Origin: Pseudoalteromonas sp. T1lg75
GTDB taxonomy: Bacteria > Pseudomonadota > Gammaproteobacteria > Enterobacterales > Alteromonadaceae
Reading direction: 5' to 3'
Assembly: GCF_002964705.1 (NCBI RefSeq)
Contig: NZ_PQCD01000049.1
Coordinates: 452,323-516,322 of the forward strand
Length of the DNA stretch: 64,000 bases
Numbering within the stretch: position 1 is the first letter of the stretch; each line of letters opens with the position of its first letter. This document shows positions 37,455 through 48,533 of this stretch, piece after piece. Below the pieces are notes generated by a model. The model was not told the DNA's origin. It did no database searches and was given only the letters and a program-made list of their open reading frames with translations. The position numbers and the translations under genes are program-made.

Positions 37455-37580
37455 TTAGAAGTGCTCCTGCTCGTCGTCTGCAATACTGTCGGTGTGCTGT
37501 TGCATTTCATACCACATCACATTGATCACGCCGAACGCAACGGCAAAGAGTACGCCTAAAATCCAAGCGAAATACCACAT
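37455..37580 (-). CDS. cydX: Cytochrome bd small subunit CydX
   Basis: A 41-residue single-pass membrane peptide beginning MWYFAWILGVLFAVAFGVIN, nearly the same as the E. coli CydX N-terminus (MWYFAWILG), with an acidic tail (DDEQEHF). It is preceded by GGAGG and lies between cydB and cydD, where CydX is expected. It stabilises the heme site of the CydAB oxidase. Confidence 0.93.
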   Translation of the reverse strand: MWYFAWILGVLFAVAFGVINVMWYEMQQHTDSIADDEQEHF

Positions 37581-37589
37581 AATGCCTCC

Positions 37590-38729
37590 TTAATAGCTGC
37601 CGTGAGAGTTGTTTTCGATTTCTTCATGACTGACGCGACGCCACATCTTCACATAACACCAGGTGGTGTAACTCAGTACTATGGGCAGCAGCAATGCCAC
37701 CACGATAAACATAATGTTAAGGGTCATATGGCTTGAGACCGCGTCCCAAATAGTCAGACTCATATTGGCATCGTGGCTTGACGGCATGATGAAGGGGAAC
37801 AAACTGGCGCCAAAGGTCATTATGATACCCACGAGCATCAGGCTCGTTAGCACAAAACCCACCCCGGCTTTGTTACGCCATGAGCTTACTAAGGCTAAGC
37901 CTCCGGCAACAAAGGCCAATATCGGAAAAGCCAGGCTCCACGGACGCTGTTGATAGCCATCGAGCCACAAGCCGGTACCCGTGCTGACGGTTTTCGCCAA
38001 GGGATCGGCATGGCCATTGGTATCGGCCATGGCGACAATTTGCATGCCCTCGATTTGCGTTAACCAGACTCCGGCAATGGCAAAGCCTACCAGAGCTATG
38101 ATCAATGCCAGGCGACCCAATTTCGCGGCGCGCAAGGCCACCGGGTTCACGGTGCGCAGCTGCAACCATAGACCGCCATGGGCGACCAACATGGCCACGC
38201 TGATCAGGCCACAAAGCAGGGCAAAGGGATTGAGCAGGGCGAAGAAAGAGCCCAGGTAGCTGACCCGCATCAGATTATCTATATGCAAGGGCACCCCTTG
38301 GATCAGGTTGCCAAAGGCGACACCAAATATCAGCGCCGGAATAAAGCTGCCGGCAAACAGCGCCCAGTCCCAGCGATTACGCCAAGTCGGGTTATCCAGC
38401 TTGGAGCGATAGTCAAAGGCCAAGGGACGGAAAAACAGGGCAAACAGCACCAGCATCATGGCGAAGTAAAAGCCGGAAAAGGCCGCGGCATACACCATGG
38501 GCCAGGCCGCAAATAATGCGCCACCGGCGGTGATCAGCCAGACCTGGTTGCCATCCCAGTGCGCGCCGACCGTGTTAATTACCACACGGCGCTCGACATC
38601 TTTTTTGGCGACAAAGGGCAGTAAGACGGCGGCGCCCATGTCCATGCCATCGGTGATGGCAAAGCCGATCAATAGGGCACCAATTAACAGCCACCAGATC
38701 AGTTTTAGGGTTTCGTAATCGAAAATCAT
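37590..38729 (-). CDS. cydB: Cytochrome bd ubiquinol oxidase subunit II
   Basis: A 379-residue integral membrane protein with about nine helices. Signatures: LIWWLLIGALLIGFAITDGMDMG at the N-terminus, GAHWDGNQVWLITAGGALFAAWP, FALFFRPLAFDYRSK and a C-terminal MTLNIMFIVVALLLPIVLSYTTWCY. The ATG overlaps the cydA stop (ATGA on the minus strand). Confidence 0.97.
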   Translation of the reverse strand: MIFDYETLKLIWWLLIGALLIGFAITDGMDMGAAVLLPFVAKKDVERRVVINTVGAHWDGNQVWLITAGGALFAAWPMVYAAAFSGFYFAMMLVLFALFFRPLAFDYRSKLDNPTWRNRWDWALFAGSFIPALIFGVAFGNLIQGVPLHIDNLMRVSYLGSFFALLNPFALLCGLISVAMLVAHGGLWLQLRTVNPVALRAAKLGRLALIIALVGFAIAGVWLTQIEGMQIVAMADTNGHADPLAKTVSTGTGLWLDGYQQRPWSLAFPILAFVAGGLALVSSWRNKAGVGFVLTSLMLVGIIMTFGASLFPFIMPSSHDANMSLTIWDAVSSHMTLNIMFIVVALLLPIVLSYTTWCYVKMWRRVSHEEIENNSHGSY

Positions 38730-40299
38730 ACCTGAGTCTCCTTAAAGGCGGCCTGGCGTTCAAAATGATACTTGCCGGTGTGCAGCGAGCTGGGACCCTG
38801 TTTAATAAAGTGCAGCATCAACCACACCTCGATAATAGCGAGTATGGTGTAGAAGATAATAAAGCCGGTCAGGGATATCAGCACATCATTAAAGGTCAGA
38901 CTGGAAGTGGCCATAAAGGTGGGCAGCACTTCTGAAATCGCCCAGGGTTGGCGACCGAACTCGGCCACAAACCAGCCTGTTTCTATGGCTATCCAGGGCA
39001 GGGGAATGGCGAATAGGGCGGCCTTTAGCAGCCAGCGCTTTGTCTCAATCACGCGCTTGGCGTGTAATAGAAAGAGGCGGCGAAAATAAAGAGCATGATC
39101 ACCCCACAGGCCACCATGACGCGGAAGGTCCAAAACAGCGGGCCTACGGCGGGGATCGAGTCCTTCACCGCCATAGCAATTTCTTCTTCGCTGGCGTTAT
39201 AGACATCATCTCGATAGCGCTTTAACAGCAAACCATAGCCGAGATCGGCCTTGTACTTGTCAAATTCGGCAACGATCTCGGGGCGGGTATCACCATTGCG
39301 CAACTTTTCCAGATAGCGATAGGCAATCATGCCGCTGCGGATCCGTACCTCGTGCTGCTGCTGTAATTCCTTGATACCGGTGACTTCTTCATCCAGGGAG
39401 CGAGTGGCAATAATACCCATCACATAGGGGATTTTAACCGCGGCGTGGGTTTCCTGTGCTTCTGAGTCGGGAATGCCGAACAGGGTAAAGGCGGCGGGGG
39501 CGGGCTCGGTTTCCCATTCCGCTTCAATGGCGGCGAGTTTAACCTTTTGCACCTCGCCGACCTCATAACCGGACTCATCGCCGAGCAGGATAACGCACAG
39601 CACCGAGGCTAAACCGAAGCTACAGGCCACCGAAAAAGAGCGTTTGGCAAAGGCCACGTCCCGTCCTTTAAGCAGATAATAGGCGCTGATCCCAAGCACA
39701 AACATAGAGGCGGCCACATAACCGGCGGATACGGTGTGAATAAACTTCACCTGAGCCACCGGGTTAAAGACCAGCTCGGCAAAGCTTTGCATTTCCATGC
39801 GCATGGTTTGGTAATTGAACTCGGAGCCCACCGGGTTTTGCATCCAGCCGTTGGCGATAAGGATCCACAGCGCGGAGAGGTTGGTGCCTATGGCCATTAA
39901 GAAGGTTACGCCGAGATGCTGTACCTTGGTCAGGCGGTCCCAGCCGAGGAAGAACATGCCGACGAAGGTGGACTCAAGGAAAAAGGCCATCAGGCCTTCG
40001 ATGGCCAGCGGTGCGCCGAAGATATCGCCAACATAATGCGAATAGTAGGACCAGTTGGTACCAAACTCGAACTCCATGGTTAGTCCGGTGGCGACCCCAA
40101 GCGCAAAGTTAATACCGAATAACTTGCCCCAAAACTTGGTCATATCACGATATATTTCTCGCCCGGTCATCACGTAGACCGATTCCATTATCACCAAAAT
40201 CCATGTCATCCCTAATGTCAGTGGCACGAATAAAAAGTGATAGAAGGCCGTTATTGCAAATTGCAGACGGGATATGTCTACAAAGGATTCATCTATCAT
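38726..40299 (-). pseudogene. cydA: Cytochrome bd ubiquinol oxidase subunit I, one frameshift
   Basis: Read through one frameshift this gives about 524 residues, the normal CydA length. The first frame (40299 to about 39065) covers the heme and quinol-binding part: [12 protein letters not shown] (heme His), [32 protein letters not shown] and [12 protein letters not shown]. It has a long E. coli-type Q-loop. It runs into TPSA and a stop after AASFYY. The second frame continues [17 protein letters not shown] to the normal end. The join (TTCTATTAC then ACGCCAAG) lacks one C. As written, the last two helices would not be fused to the rest. Either the oxidase is inactive or this is a sequencing error. 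Confidence 0.92.
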
Positions 40300-40325
40300 G
40301 GTTTACCCCTAATGTAAGCTGTTTG

Positions 40326-40349
40326 AACTTTCAATAATAACTGAAAGTT
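40326..40349. promoter_or_regulatory. Palindrome upstream of cydA
   Basis: AACTTTCA and TGAAAGTT are exact inverted repeats around 8 bases, 27-50 bases before the cydA ATG. The position fits an operator or leader hairpin. I do not see a clear FNR or ArcA box. The rest of 40350-40583 holds the divergent promoters for cydA and lpxB and no gene. Confidence 0.4.
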
Positions 40350-40583
40350 TGCATAGTATCCGTACTTATTGGTTAACAGTCAACCACACATTAGCAGTTG
40401 CTAATTTATAAAAAAGTTCATTGCGATGAAAAAACAGCCGGCTTGCGCTCTGTGCCAAAGGGCTAAAGAATCGGCTATTTTTCAGCGTCATGGATTTGTG
40501 CGCCGCTGAGGTTTTAAGCACACCCTAAACAGGGTAGACTAGGCTGTTAATAATAACAGTGGTAAATGGGAAGCCCCCTTTAG

Positions 40584-41741
40584 ATGAGCGCAGCAGCTAA
40601 ACCTCTACGTATCGGTATTGTTGCCGGAGAAATGTCGGGCGACATTCTCGGCGAAGGCCTGATGAAAGCGATATTAAAATCTCACCCGGACGCAGAGTTT
40701 GTCGGCATCGGTGGCCCGCGTATGCAGGCGCTAGGTTGCGACAGCCTGTTTGATATGGAAGAGCTATCGGTGATGGGCCTGGTTGAGGTGCTCTCGCGTC
40801 TGCCGCGTCTGCTGCGTATTCGCAAAGAGTTGGTGCAGCATTTTATCGCTAATCCGCCGGATGTGTTTGTCGGTATCGATGCGCCGGATTTTAATCTGCG
40901 TGTTGAACTGCCGCTTAAAGAAGCGGGCATTACGACTGTGCATTATGTCAGCCCGTCGGTGTGGGCATGGCGACAAAAACGTATTCATAAAATCGCCAAG
41001 GCCACTAATTTGGTGTTGTCCCTGCTACCCTTTGAAAAAGCATTTTACGATGAGCACCAGGTGCCCTGCACCTTTGTGGGTCACACCCTGGCCGATGATA
41101 TTGCCGTTGAGCAGGATAATACCCAGGCGCGGGAGCAATTGGGCTTATCGCCCGAGGATAAGGTACTTGCTTTGCTGCCCGGCAGCCGTGGCTCCGAGGT
41201 TGGCTTGCTAACCCCTACCTATGCGCAAACCGCCGAGCGTTTGCAGCAACAGAATCCGGATCTAAAGGTGGTGGTGCCCCTGGTTAATGCGGCGCGTAAG
41301 GAGCAGTTTTTAGCCCTGCAGCAAGAGCATGCGCCCAATCTTAAGGCTATTTTACTCGACGGTCAGTCAAGCTTAGCGATGCAGGCCAGCGACGCCATTT
41401 TATTGGCCTCTGGAACCGCCTCATTGGAAGGCATGTTGTATAAAAAGCCTATGGTGGTGGGCTATAAGCTTAAACCTATGACCTATTGGATGGTGCAAAA
41501 CGTCTTTACCTTTACCATCAAGTACTTCTCGCTGCCGAATCTGTTGGCCGATGAAGAATTGGTGCCCGAGTATTTGCAGCATGAATGCAACGTCGACGCC
41601 CTGTGTGCGGCGCTAGAGCCCCGCCTGTACGGTGACAACAGTGCGCTAATTGCCCGTTTTACCGAAATCCATCAGAATATTCGTTGTGATGCCAGCCGTC
41701 AGGCGGCCAAAGCCGTATTGGAGCTTATCGATGCAAATTAA
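40584..41741 (+). CDS. lpxB: Lipid-A-disaccharide synthase
   Basis: A 385-residue glycosyltransferase (GT19) joining UDP-diacylglucosamine and lipid X. Signatures: [85 protein letters not shown] and [21 protein letters not shown]. It starts a plus-strand run lpxB-rnhB-dnaE-accA and overlaps rnhB by 11 bases. Confidence 0.97.
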   Translation: MSAAAKPLRIGIVAGEMSGDILGEGLMKAILKSHPDAEFVGIGGPRMQALGCDSLFDMEELSVMGLVEVLSRLPRLLRIRKELVQHFIANPPDVFVGIDAPDFNLRVELPLKEAGITTVHYVSPSVWAWRQKRIHKIAKATNLVLSLLPFEKAFYDEHQVPCTFVGHTLADDIAVEQDNTQAREQLGLSPEDKVLALLPGSRGSEVGLLTPTYAQTAERLQQQNPDLKVVVPLVNAARKEQFLALQQEHAPNLKAILLDGQSSLAMQASDAILLASGTASLEGMLYKKPMVVGYKLKPMTYWMVQNVFTFTIKYFSLPNLLADEELVPEYLQHECNVDALCAALEPRLYGDNSALIARFTEIHQNIRCDASRQAAKAVLELIDAN

Positions 41742-42327
41742 TCGCCCAGACGTTCAATATATTGCCGGTGTCGACGAAGTGGGGCGCGGGCCTTTAGTGG
41801 GCGATGTGGTCACCGCCGCGGTGATCCTTGACCCCAATAAGCCCATTACCGGTCTGACCGACTCGAAAAAGCTGAGCGATAAAAAGCGCCAGGCACTGAG
41901 CGAAGAAATCAAAGAAAAAGCCCTGAGTTACTGTATTGCCCGCGCCACGGTGGAAGAGATTGACGAGCTCAATATTCTCCACGCTACCATGCTGGCCATG
42001 AGCCGCGCCGTTGCCGGCTTGGATATTACCCCAGACTTTGTGTTTGTCGATGGCAACCGTTTGCCGGCGCTCGATATGGCGGCGCAGGCCGTGGTCAAAG
42101 GGGATGCGCTGGTGGCGGAGATCAGTGCCGCATCCATTTTGGCTAAAGTGGCGCGCGATCAGGAAATGATCGAGCTCGATGCCCAGTATCCCCAATACGG
42201 CTTTGCCGGGCATAAAGGCTATCCAACCAAGGCGCATTTTGAAGCCTTGGCCGAGCATGGTGCCCTTGAGCAGCACAGAAAAAGTTTTAAGCCCGTCCAA
42301 CGGGTACTGGCCGAGCGAGGACAATAA
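41731..42327 (+). CDS. rnhB: Ribonuclease HII
   Basis: A 198-residue RNase H that cuts RNA or single ribonucleotides in DNA duplexes. The active-site blocks are [17 protein letters not shown] (Asp, Glu), [15 protein letters not shown] and [15 protein letters not shown] (Asp), with a C-terminal [13 protein letters not shown]. The ATG lies inside the lpxB end, showing translational coupling. Confidence 0.97.
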   Translation: MQINRPDVQYIAGVDEVGRGPLVGDVVTAAVILDPNKPITGLTDSKKLSDKKRQALSEEIKEKALSYCIARATVEEIDELNILHATMLAMSRAVAGLDITPDFVFVDGNRLPALDMAAQAVVKGDALVAEISAASILAKVARDQEMIELDAQYPQYGFAGHKGYPTKAHFEALAEHGALEQHRKSFKPVQRVLAERGQ

Positions 42328-42330
42328 GCG

Positions 42331-45300
42331 ATGGCAGCCCCTCAGTTCGTTCATTTACGGGTTCACAGCGACTTTTCCATGGTCGATGGCCTGGCTAAAA
42401 CCAAGCCCATAGTGGCCAAGGCGCAGGAGTTGCAGCTCAGCGCCCTGGCTATTACCGATCAAATGAACCTCTGCGGCCTGGTGCGCTTTTATGGTGCTGC
42501 CCACGGCGCCGGCATTAAGCCCATAGTCGGGGCCGATATCTGGCTCAATACCCCGGAATTTCCCGACGAGCCTTGTCGTTTATTGCTGTTGGCGAAAAAC
42601 AACCAGGGTTATAAAAACCTTACCCTGCTTATTTCCAAGGCCTATCTGCGTGGTCATGTAATGCACCGTGCCATGGTCGACAGAGACTGGCTGGCGGAGC
42701 ATGGTGAAGGCCTGATCATTATCAGCGGCGGTAAAGACGGCGACTTGGGCAAGGCACTGCTTAAGGGCAATGCTGGCATTATCGAAGAGATCAGCCAATT
42801 CTATCGCACTCATTTCCCCGGTGATTATTATTTAGAGCTGATCCGCACCTCCCGCGCCGACGAAGAAACCTATTTACACCTGGCGGTTGAGCATGCCTAT
42901 GCACATCAACTGCCGGTGGTGGCCACCAATGAAGTAGTGTTTTTAAAACCGGACGACTTCGAGCCCCATGAAATTCGTGTGGCCATCCATGACGGTTACA
43001 CCCTGGAAGATAAGCGCAGGCCCAAGCGTTTCTCACAAGAGCAATATTTAAAAACCCCCGAGCAGATGACCGAGCTGTTTAGCGATATTCCCGAGGCACT
43101 GCAAAACACGGTGGAAATCGCCAAACGCTGTAACGTCACCGTGCAACTGGGCACCTATTTCTTGCCGGATTACCCCACGGGTTCGCTGAAAATCGAGGAC
43201 TTCCTGGTTAAGGTATCCCGCGACGGCCTCGAAGAGCGTTTACAATTCTTATTCCCAGACGAGCAGGTGCGTGCAGAGCGCCGTGGCGAGTATGACGAGC
43301 GTTTGCAAATCGAGCTCGACGTAATCAACCAGATGGGGTTCCCAGGTTACTTCTTGATCGTAATGGAGTTCATTCAGTGGTCGAAGGATAACAATATTCC
43401 CGTAGGTCCGGGGCGAGGCTCCGGTGCCGGCTCCTTGGTGGCCTACGCGTTGAAGATCACCGATCTCGACCCGTTGCAATTCGACCTGCTGTTCGAGCGA
43501 TTCCTAAACCCGGAGCGGGTCTCCATGCCCGACTTCGACGTCGATTTCTGTATGGACCGCCGCGATGAGGTAATCGACCACGTGGCCAAATTGTATGGTC
43601 GCGATGCGGTATCCCAGATCATCACCTTCGGTACCATGGCTGCAAAAGCGGTTATTCGCGACGTGGGCCGGGTGCTGGGTCACCCTTATGGCTTCGTTGA
43701 TCGTATTTCTAAGTTGGTGCCCGGCGACCCGGGTATGACCTTGGCCAAAGCCTTTGAAGTGGAGCCTCGCCTCCCCGAGGCCTATGACGGCGACGAGGAA
43801 GTGCGCGACCTCATTGACATGTGTCGCATTCTCGAGGGCTGTACCCGTAACGCCGGTAAACACGCCGGTGGTGTTGTAATCTCACCGACCACCATCACCG
43901 ATTTTGCTGCCCTGTATTGCGATGAAGAGGGAAAGTTCCCGGTTACCCAGTTCGATAAGAACGACGTAGAAACCGCTGGTCTGGTTAAATTCGACTTCCT
44001 GGGTCTGCGTACACTGACTATTTTGCAGTGGGCCCTGGATATGACCAATGAGCGCCTCGCCCGTGAGGGCAAAGCGCCGGTGGATATCAATGCCATTCCG
44101 CTGGATGACAGACCCAGTATCGAGCTGCTGCTGCGCGCCGAAACCACGGCGGTGTTCCAGCTCGAATCCCGCGGTATGAAAGACCTTATTCGCCGCCTTA
44201 AACCGGACTGCTTCGAAGATATGATAGCCCTGGTGGCCTTGTTCCGTCCGGGGCCACTGCAATCGGGCATGGTAGATAACTTTATCGACCGTAAGCATGG
44301 TAACGAGGAAATCTCTTATCCGGATGTTCAGTACCAGCACGACAGTCTGAAACCCATTTTGGAGCCGACCTATGGCGTAATCCTGTATCAGGAGCAGGTT
44401 ATGCAAATCGCCCAGGTTCTGGCGGGTTACTCGCTCGGTGGCGCCGACTTATTACGTCGCGCCATGGGTAAGAAGAAGCCGGAAGAAATGGCCAAGCAGC
44501 GCTCTACCTTCGAAGAAGGGGCGATACAAAACGGCGTTGACGGCGAACTGGCGATGAAAATCTTCGACCTGGTAGAGAAGTTCGCCGGTTATGGCTTTAA
44601 CAAATCACACTCCGCCGCGTATGCCTTGGTGTCGTATCAGACGCTGTGGATGAAAACCCATTATCCGGCCGAATTTATGGCCGCGGTAATGTCGGCGGAT
44701 ATGGATAACACGGATAAAATCGTCACCCTGGTGGACGAATGTGAAAACATGAAGCTCACCTTGTTGCCACCGGATGTGAACGCTGGCCTGTATAAGTTCA
44801 CCGTGAACGAGCAGGGCGAGATAGTCTACGGCATTGGTGCTATTAAAGGCGTGGGTGAAGGCCCGGTAGAAGCGATTTTGAGCGCCCGAGAGCAGGATGG
44901 GCCGTTTAAGGATCTGTTCGACTTCTGTGCCCGGGTTGATTTGAAACGCCTGAACAAGCGGGTTATTGAAAAACTCATTATGGCCGGCGCCATGGATAAC
45001 CTGGGTCCGGATCCGGTGCAGGGCGGTCGCGCCATCCTAATGGCCTCGTTGCCCGAGGCGATTAAATCCGCCGAACAGCATAATAAGGCCGAGCAGCTTG
45101 GCCAAGGTGACTTATTTGGCTTGCTGGCAACCGAGCCGGAAGAGGTTGAGCAAGCGTTTAAACGAGTGCCATACTTTACCGACAATCAATGGCTTGACGG
45201 TGAACGGGAAACTTTGGGCTTATTCTTGACCGGGCACCCTATAAATCAGTATCGTGGTGAACTTAAGCACTATACTAGCGGTAAACTCGTCGATCTGACG

Positions 45301-45822
45301 CCGACTGAGCGAGATGTGCAAACCACCGCGGCAGGTTTGGTGATCAGTGCCCGAACTTTGATAAATAAGAAGAATAAACGCTGGGGATTAATCACCTTAG
45401 ATGACAAGAGTGCCCGAATTGATGTACGCTTATTCCCAGAACAGTTTGAAATGTTCCAAGAATTGCTGCAAATCAACAATATCTTGGTGATAACTGGACA
45501 GGTCAGCTTTGATAACTTCTCTGGCGGCATTACAATGACCGCCCGAGACGTCTGTACCCTCGCTGAGGCCCGTGAAAAGCGCATTAAAGCGATGAAAATG
45601 ACGGTGGACATGGCGCAAATTGACGACAACTTCTTCGAAAAGTTGGAAAAAGTGCTGGAACCGTACAAATTTGGCACCTGTCCGGTAAAAATACTGTACC
45701 GGCGGCCAGATGCCTTGGCTGAGTTGGAACTAGGAACACAATGGTGTGTGACGCCTGCCGATGACTTAATTCATAAGTTATCGCTGATGGCGGCACAAAA
45801 TATAGAATTAGAATTTAATTAA
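42331..45822 (+). CDS. dnaE: DNA polymerase III alpha subunit
   Basis: The 1163-residue replicative polymerase. The N-terminal PHP domain begins [18 protein letters not shown]. The palm contains [16 protein letters not shown] and the catalytic aspartates in [17 protein letters not shown]. Further blocks are [39 protein letters not shown] and [21 protein letters not shown]. The C-terminal HhH and OB regions ([16 protein letters not shown]) complete it. Length matches E. coli DnaE (1160). Confidence 0.98.
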   Translation: MAAPQFVHLRVHSDFSMVDGLAKTKPIVAKAQELQLSALAITDQMNLCGLVRFYGAAHGAGIKPIVGADIWLNTPEFPDEPCRLLLLAKNNQGYKNLTLLISKAYLRGHVMHRAMVDRDWLAEHGEGLIIISGGKDGDLGKALLKGNAGIIEEISQFYRTHFPGDYYLELIRTSRADEETYLHLAVEHAYAHQLPVVATNEVVFLKPDDFEPHEIRVAIHDGYTLEDKRRPKRFSQEQYLKTPEQMTELFSDIPEALQNTVEIAKRCNVTVQLGTYFLPDYPTGSLKIEDFLVKVSRDGLEERLQFLFPDEQVRAERRGEYDERLQIELDVINQMGFPGYFLIVMEFIQWSKDNNIPVGPGRGSGAGSLVAYALKITDLDPLQFDLLFERFLNPERVSMPDFDVDFCMDRRDEVIDHVAKLYGRDAVSQIITFGTMAAKAVIRDVGRVLGHPYGFVDRISKLVPGDPGMTLAKAFEVEPRLPEAYDGDEEVRDLIDMCRILEGCTRNAGKHAGGVVISPTTITDFAALYCDEEGKFPVTQFDKNDVETAGLVKFDFLGLRTLTILQWALDMTNERLAREGKAPVDINAIPLDDRPSIELLLRAETTAVFQLESRGMKDLIRRLKPDCFEDMIALVALFRPGPLQSGMVDNFIDRKHGNEEISYPDVQYQHDSLKPILEPTYGVILYQEQVMQIAQVLAGYSLGGADLLRRAMGKKKPEEMAKQRSTFEEGAIQNGVDGELAMKIFDLVEKFAGYGFNKSHSAAYALVSYQTLWMKTHYPAEFMAAVMSADMDNTDKIVTLVDECENMKLTLLPPDVNAGLYKFTVNEQGEIVYGIGAIKGVGEGPVEAILSAREQDGPFKDLFDFCARVDLKRLNKRVIEKLIMAGAMDNLGPDPVQGGRAILMASLPEAIKSAEQHNKAEQLGQGDLFGLLATEPEEVEQAFKRVPYFTDNQWLDGERETLGLFLTGHPINQYRGELKHYTSGKLVDLTPTERDVQTTAAGLVISARTLINKKNKRWGLITLDDKSARIDVRLFPEQFEMFQELLQINNILVITGQVSFDNFSGGITMTARDVCTLAEAREKRIKAMKMTVDMAQIDDNFFEKLEKVLEPYKFGTCPVKILYRRPDALAELELGTQWCVTPADDLIHKLSLMAAQNIELEFN

Positions 45823-45838
45823 ATGGGTTAATGAGCAC

Positions 45839-46795
45839 ATGAGTCTCAATTATTTGGATTTCGAACTGCCAATTGCCGAATTGGAAGCGAAGATTGAAGA
45901 GCTACGTCACGTCAGTCGAGCGGGCGAACTGGATTTAGGGCTAGAAGAAGAAGTCGGTCGCCTAAAAGAGAAAAGTGTTGAACTAACTAATAAAATCTTT
46001 TCTGAACTAGGTGCATGGCAGGTTTCGCAACTAGCTCGTCATCCACTGCGTCCATACACACGTGATTACATCGAGCGTATTTTTACCGAGTTCGACGAAC
46101 TCGCGGGCGATCGTGCGTTTGCAAACGATCCGGCCATTCTTGGTGGTGTAGCACGTTTAGACGGTGAGCCAGTGATGGTTATCGGTCAGCAAAAAGGCCG
46201 TGATACCGCGGAAAAGATCAAACGTAACTTTGGTATGCCAAAGCCGGAAGGTTACCGTAAGGCCTTGCGTCTGATGGAAATGGCCGAGCGTTTTAAAATG
46301 CCTATTTTCACCTTTATCGACACTCCGGGTGCCTACCCAGGTGTGGGTGCGGAAGAGCGTGGCCAAAGTGAAGCCATTGCCCGTAACCTTAAGGTTATGG
46401 CGGCGCTGAAAGTGCCAACTATCTGTACCGTGATCGGTGAAGGTGGTTCAGGTGGTGCCCTTGCCATTGGTGTCGGTGACCGCGTTAACATGCTGCAATA
46501 CAGCACCTACTCGGTTATTTCTCCTGAAGGTTGTGCGTCAATCCTTTGGAAGAGTGCTGAGAAAGCACCATTGGCTGCTGAAGCCATGGGTGTAACCGCA
46601 CAGCGCGTGAAAGAGTTGGATCTGATCAACAACATTATCGAAGAGCCGCTAGGCGGCGCGCACCGCAACTACGATGCCATGGCCAAGAGCCTCAAGGCAC
46701 AGTTGAAGCGTGACCTGGCCGAGCTGCGTCAAAACAGCGTTGAGGAAATGCTGGACTTGCGCTACAAACGCTTAATGAGCTTCGGTTACTGTTAA
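45839..46795 (+). CDS. accA: Acetyl-CoA carboxylase carboxyltransferase subunit alpha
   Basis: A 318-residue subunit transferring carboxyl from carboxybiotin to acetyl-CoA. Signatures: [99 protein letters not shown] and [11 protein letters not shown]. It follows dnaE as in E. coli and ends at a strong terminator. Confidence 0.98.
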   Translation: MSLNYLDFELPIAELEAKIEELRHVSRAGELDLGLEEEVGRLKEKSVELTNKIFSELGAWQVSQLARHPLRPYTRDYIERIFTEFDELAGDRAFANDPAILGGVARLDGEPVMVIGQQKGRDTAEKIKRNFGMPKPEGYRKALRLMEMAERFKMPIFTFIDTPGAYPGVGAEERGQSEAIARNLKVMAALKVPTICTVIGEGGSGGALAIGVGDRVNMLQYSTYSVISPEGCASILWKSAEKAPLAAEAMGVTAQRVKELDLINNIIEEPLGGAHRNYDAMAKSLKAQLKRDLAELRQNSVEEMLDLRYKRLMSFGYC

Positions 46796-46799
46796 GCAA

Positions 46800-46826
46800 A
46801 AAAAGGCCGCTCAGTCGGCCTTTTTT
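46800..46826 (+). terminator. Terminator after accA
   Basis: AAGGCCG-CTCAGT-CGGCCTT stem flanked by A-run and followed by T-run, immediately after the accA stop. It separates accA from tilS. Confidence 0.92.
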
Positions 46827-46848
46827 AATGCCAGCCTAATACCGTCTA

Positions 46849-48180
46849 ATGACCAGTCCTATGTACACACGCTTTGCCGCACAATTAGCACACCTCCTTA
46901 ACGAGTTGCCCGAGTGTCAAGGCTTGGCGGTTGCCCTCAGTGGCGGCCTGGATTCCATGGTTTTGCTCGATCTGGCGCAGCGCTATGCCCAGGAGAAGGG
47001 CATGCCCTTGTGTGCCATTCATATCCACCACGGGTTAAGCGCCAATGCCGATCATTGGCAGGCTTTTTGTGTCGAGCAATGTCGTAGGCGTGCCATTGCC
47101 TTTTACAGCGAGCAGGTGGTGTTGTCGGATCAGACCAGGCTGGGTATCGAAGCCAAGGCCCGTCAGGCCCGTTATCAGGCGATGGATAAGGCCTTGCCTG
47201 CAGGCTATGCGCTGCTTTTGGGTCAGCATAGCGACGACCAGGTAGAAACCTTCTTTTTGCGCTTGAAGCGCGGCGCCGGGCTCAAAGGGCTCGGCGGCAT
47301 GCAGGCATTGAGCTACTGGCAACAGCGCCCTTTGCTTCGTCCTTTGCTCGGGATCAGCCGCAAGCAGTTACAGCACTTCGTCGAGCGTCATGATCTTAAG
47401 CATATTCACGACGAGTCCAATGACGACAGCCGTTTTGATCGTAACTTTTTACGCAATCAAATTTTGCCCCAACTGAACAAACGCTTCCCTGGCTTTAGTG
47501 CCAAGGTGGCGCAAACCACGGAGCTACTGCAACAGCAGCAGCGCTTGCTGGACGATATCGCCGCCCAAGACCTAACACAGCTGAGCGTTAACTCCGAGCA
47601 ACTGACCCTGGCGCCGTTAATGGCATTAGGCGAGGCCCGAGCCAATAATGCCCTGCGTTACTGGCTGCAGAGCCATGATGTCGCCATGCCCTCACAATTA
47701 CAGCTGCAAAGCCTGTGTGCGCAGCTGTTAAGCGCTCGGGCAGATAGTCAGCCTAGTTTAACCTTGCGCACTCATTGTGGCGATGAGGTGAGCGTGCGCC
47801 GCTTCAACGAGCAGCTGTATTTGGTTCAACACCAAGTAGAGCCTGTAGCCGAGCGCCTTGCTAACCCGGGTATACATGCTCTAAACGATGGGCGCACCTT
47901 GATGTGTAAGCCCGGAACCGGGGTGAGGGCACCAAATGCCGATGAGCAGGTGTGGGTGCGTTTTGGGGTGCTTAACGCTCGCATTCGCCCGCAGCACAAA
48001 CCCTATGGCAATAAACTGAGTCACTGGCTAAAAGAGCTCAAGGTGCCGCCTTGGGAGCGACAACGCATCCCGCTCATTTTTTACGATGACACCCTAGTGG
48101 CGGTGGTAGGTTACTTTTATAATTACGATTTTCTGGCACAACAAGGATTACAATGGCAACTGACAACCACTCTTCCGTAA
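46849..48180 (+). CDS. tilS: tRNA(Ile)-lysidine synthase
   Basis: A 443-residue enzyme that changes C34 of the CAU-anticodon tRNA-Ile to lysidine. The PP-loop ATP site is VALSGGLDSMVLLDLA (about residues 26-41), with IHIHHGLSANADHW, LLGQHSDDQVETFFLRLKRGAGLKGLGGM and RPLLGISR. C-terminal TilS domains follow. A second ATG at 46861 is an alternative start. The 3' end overlaps the next gene by 28 bases. Confidence 0.95.
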   Translation: MTSPMYTRFAAQLAHLLNELPECQGLAVALSGGLDSMVLLDLAQRYAQEKGMPLCAIHIHHGLSANADHWQAFCVEQCRRRAIAFYSEQVVLSDQTRLGIEAKARQARYQAMDKALPAGYALLLGQHSDDQVETFFLRLKRGAGLKGLGGMQALSYWQQRPLLRPLLGISRKQLQHFVERHDLKHIHDESNDDSRFDRNFLRNQILPQLNKRFPGFSAKVAQTTELLQQQQRLLDDIAAQDLTQLSVNSEQLTLAPLMALGEARANNALRYWLQSHDVAMPSQLQLQSLCAQLLSARADSQPSLTLRTHCGDEVSVRRFNEQLYLVQHQVEPVAERLANPGIHALNDGRTLMCKPGTGVRAPNADEQVWVRFGVLNARIRPQHKPYGNKLSHWLKELKVPPWERQRIPLIFYDDTLVAVVGYFYNYDFLAQQGLQWQLTTTLP

Positions 48181-48533
48181 AGAAGCCTCATGTAGGCCTG
48201 TCTTTAGTGCAAAAGGCGCCCTGGGCTGTGTTGGTGATCTTAGTGTTGTTGGCCGTGGTTGTCGGTGTATACGGGCCGTTATGGCCGGTGCTGGCAATAG
48301 CGTTGATCGCCGGGCTCTGTTGCGGGGCGCTGTTACTGGCCTATTGGCTGGGTAAAGGCGGCACTTATTTCATTGTCGGCTTACTGGTGCCCTTGTTGGC
48401 CGTGATGTTTGCCGAGCTGCCAAGCTTTACGTCCCTGTATCAGCTTATTTTGGCGTTCTTTTGTGGTTTTTGGTTATCGTTGTGGGCATTTAAGCTGGTA
48501 AAAGGCACGGCGGACAATTCAGAGGCACCCTGA
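48153..48533 (+). CDS. Small four-helix inner-membrane protein
   Basis: A 126-residue protein with about four hydrophobic helices (AVLVILVLLAVVVGVYG, LWPVLAIALIAGLCCGALLL, FIVGLLVPLLAVMF and LILAFFCGFWLSLWAF). I do not recognise the family. Its start lies inside tilS, so translation is coupled. Its 3' end overlaps the convergent diguanylate cyclase gene by 94 bases, an unusually long overlap. Confidence 0.7.
   Translation: MATDNHSSVKKPHVGLSLVQKAPWAVLVILVLLAVVVGVYGPLWPVLAIALIAGLCCGALLLAYWLGKGGTYFIVGLLVPLLAVMFAELPSFTSLYQLILAFFCGFWLSLWAFKLVKGTADNSEAP

Noticed and set aside
43504..44406. Antisense frames inside dnaE
   Set aside because: They lie opposite strongly conserved polymerase motifs and resemble no known protein.
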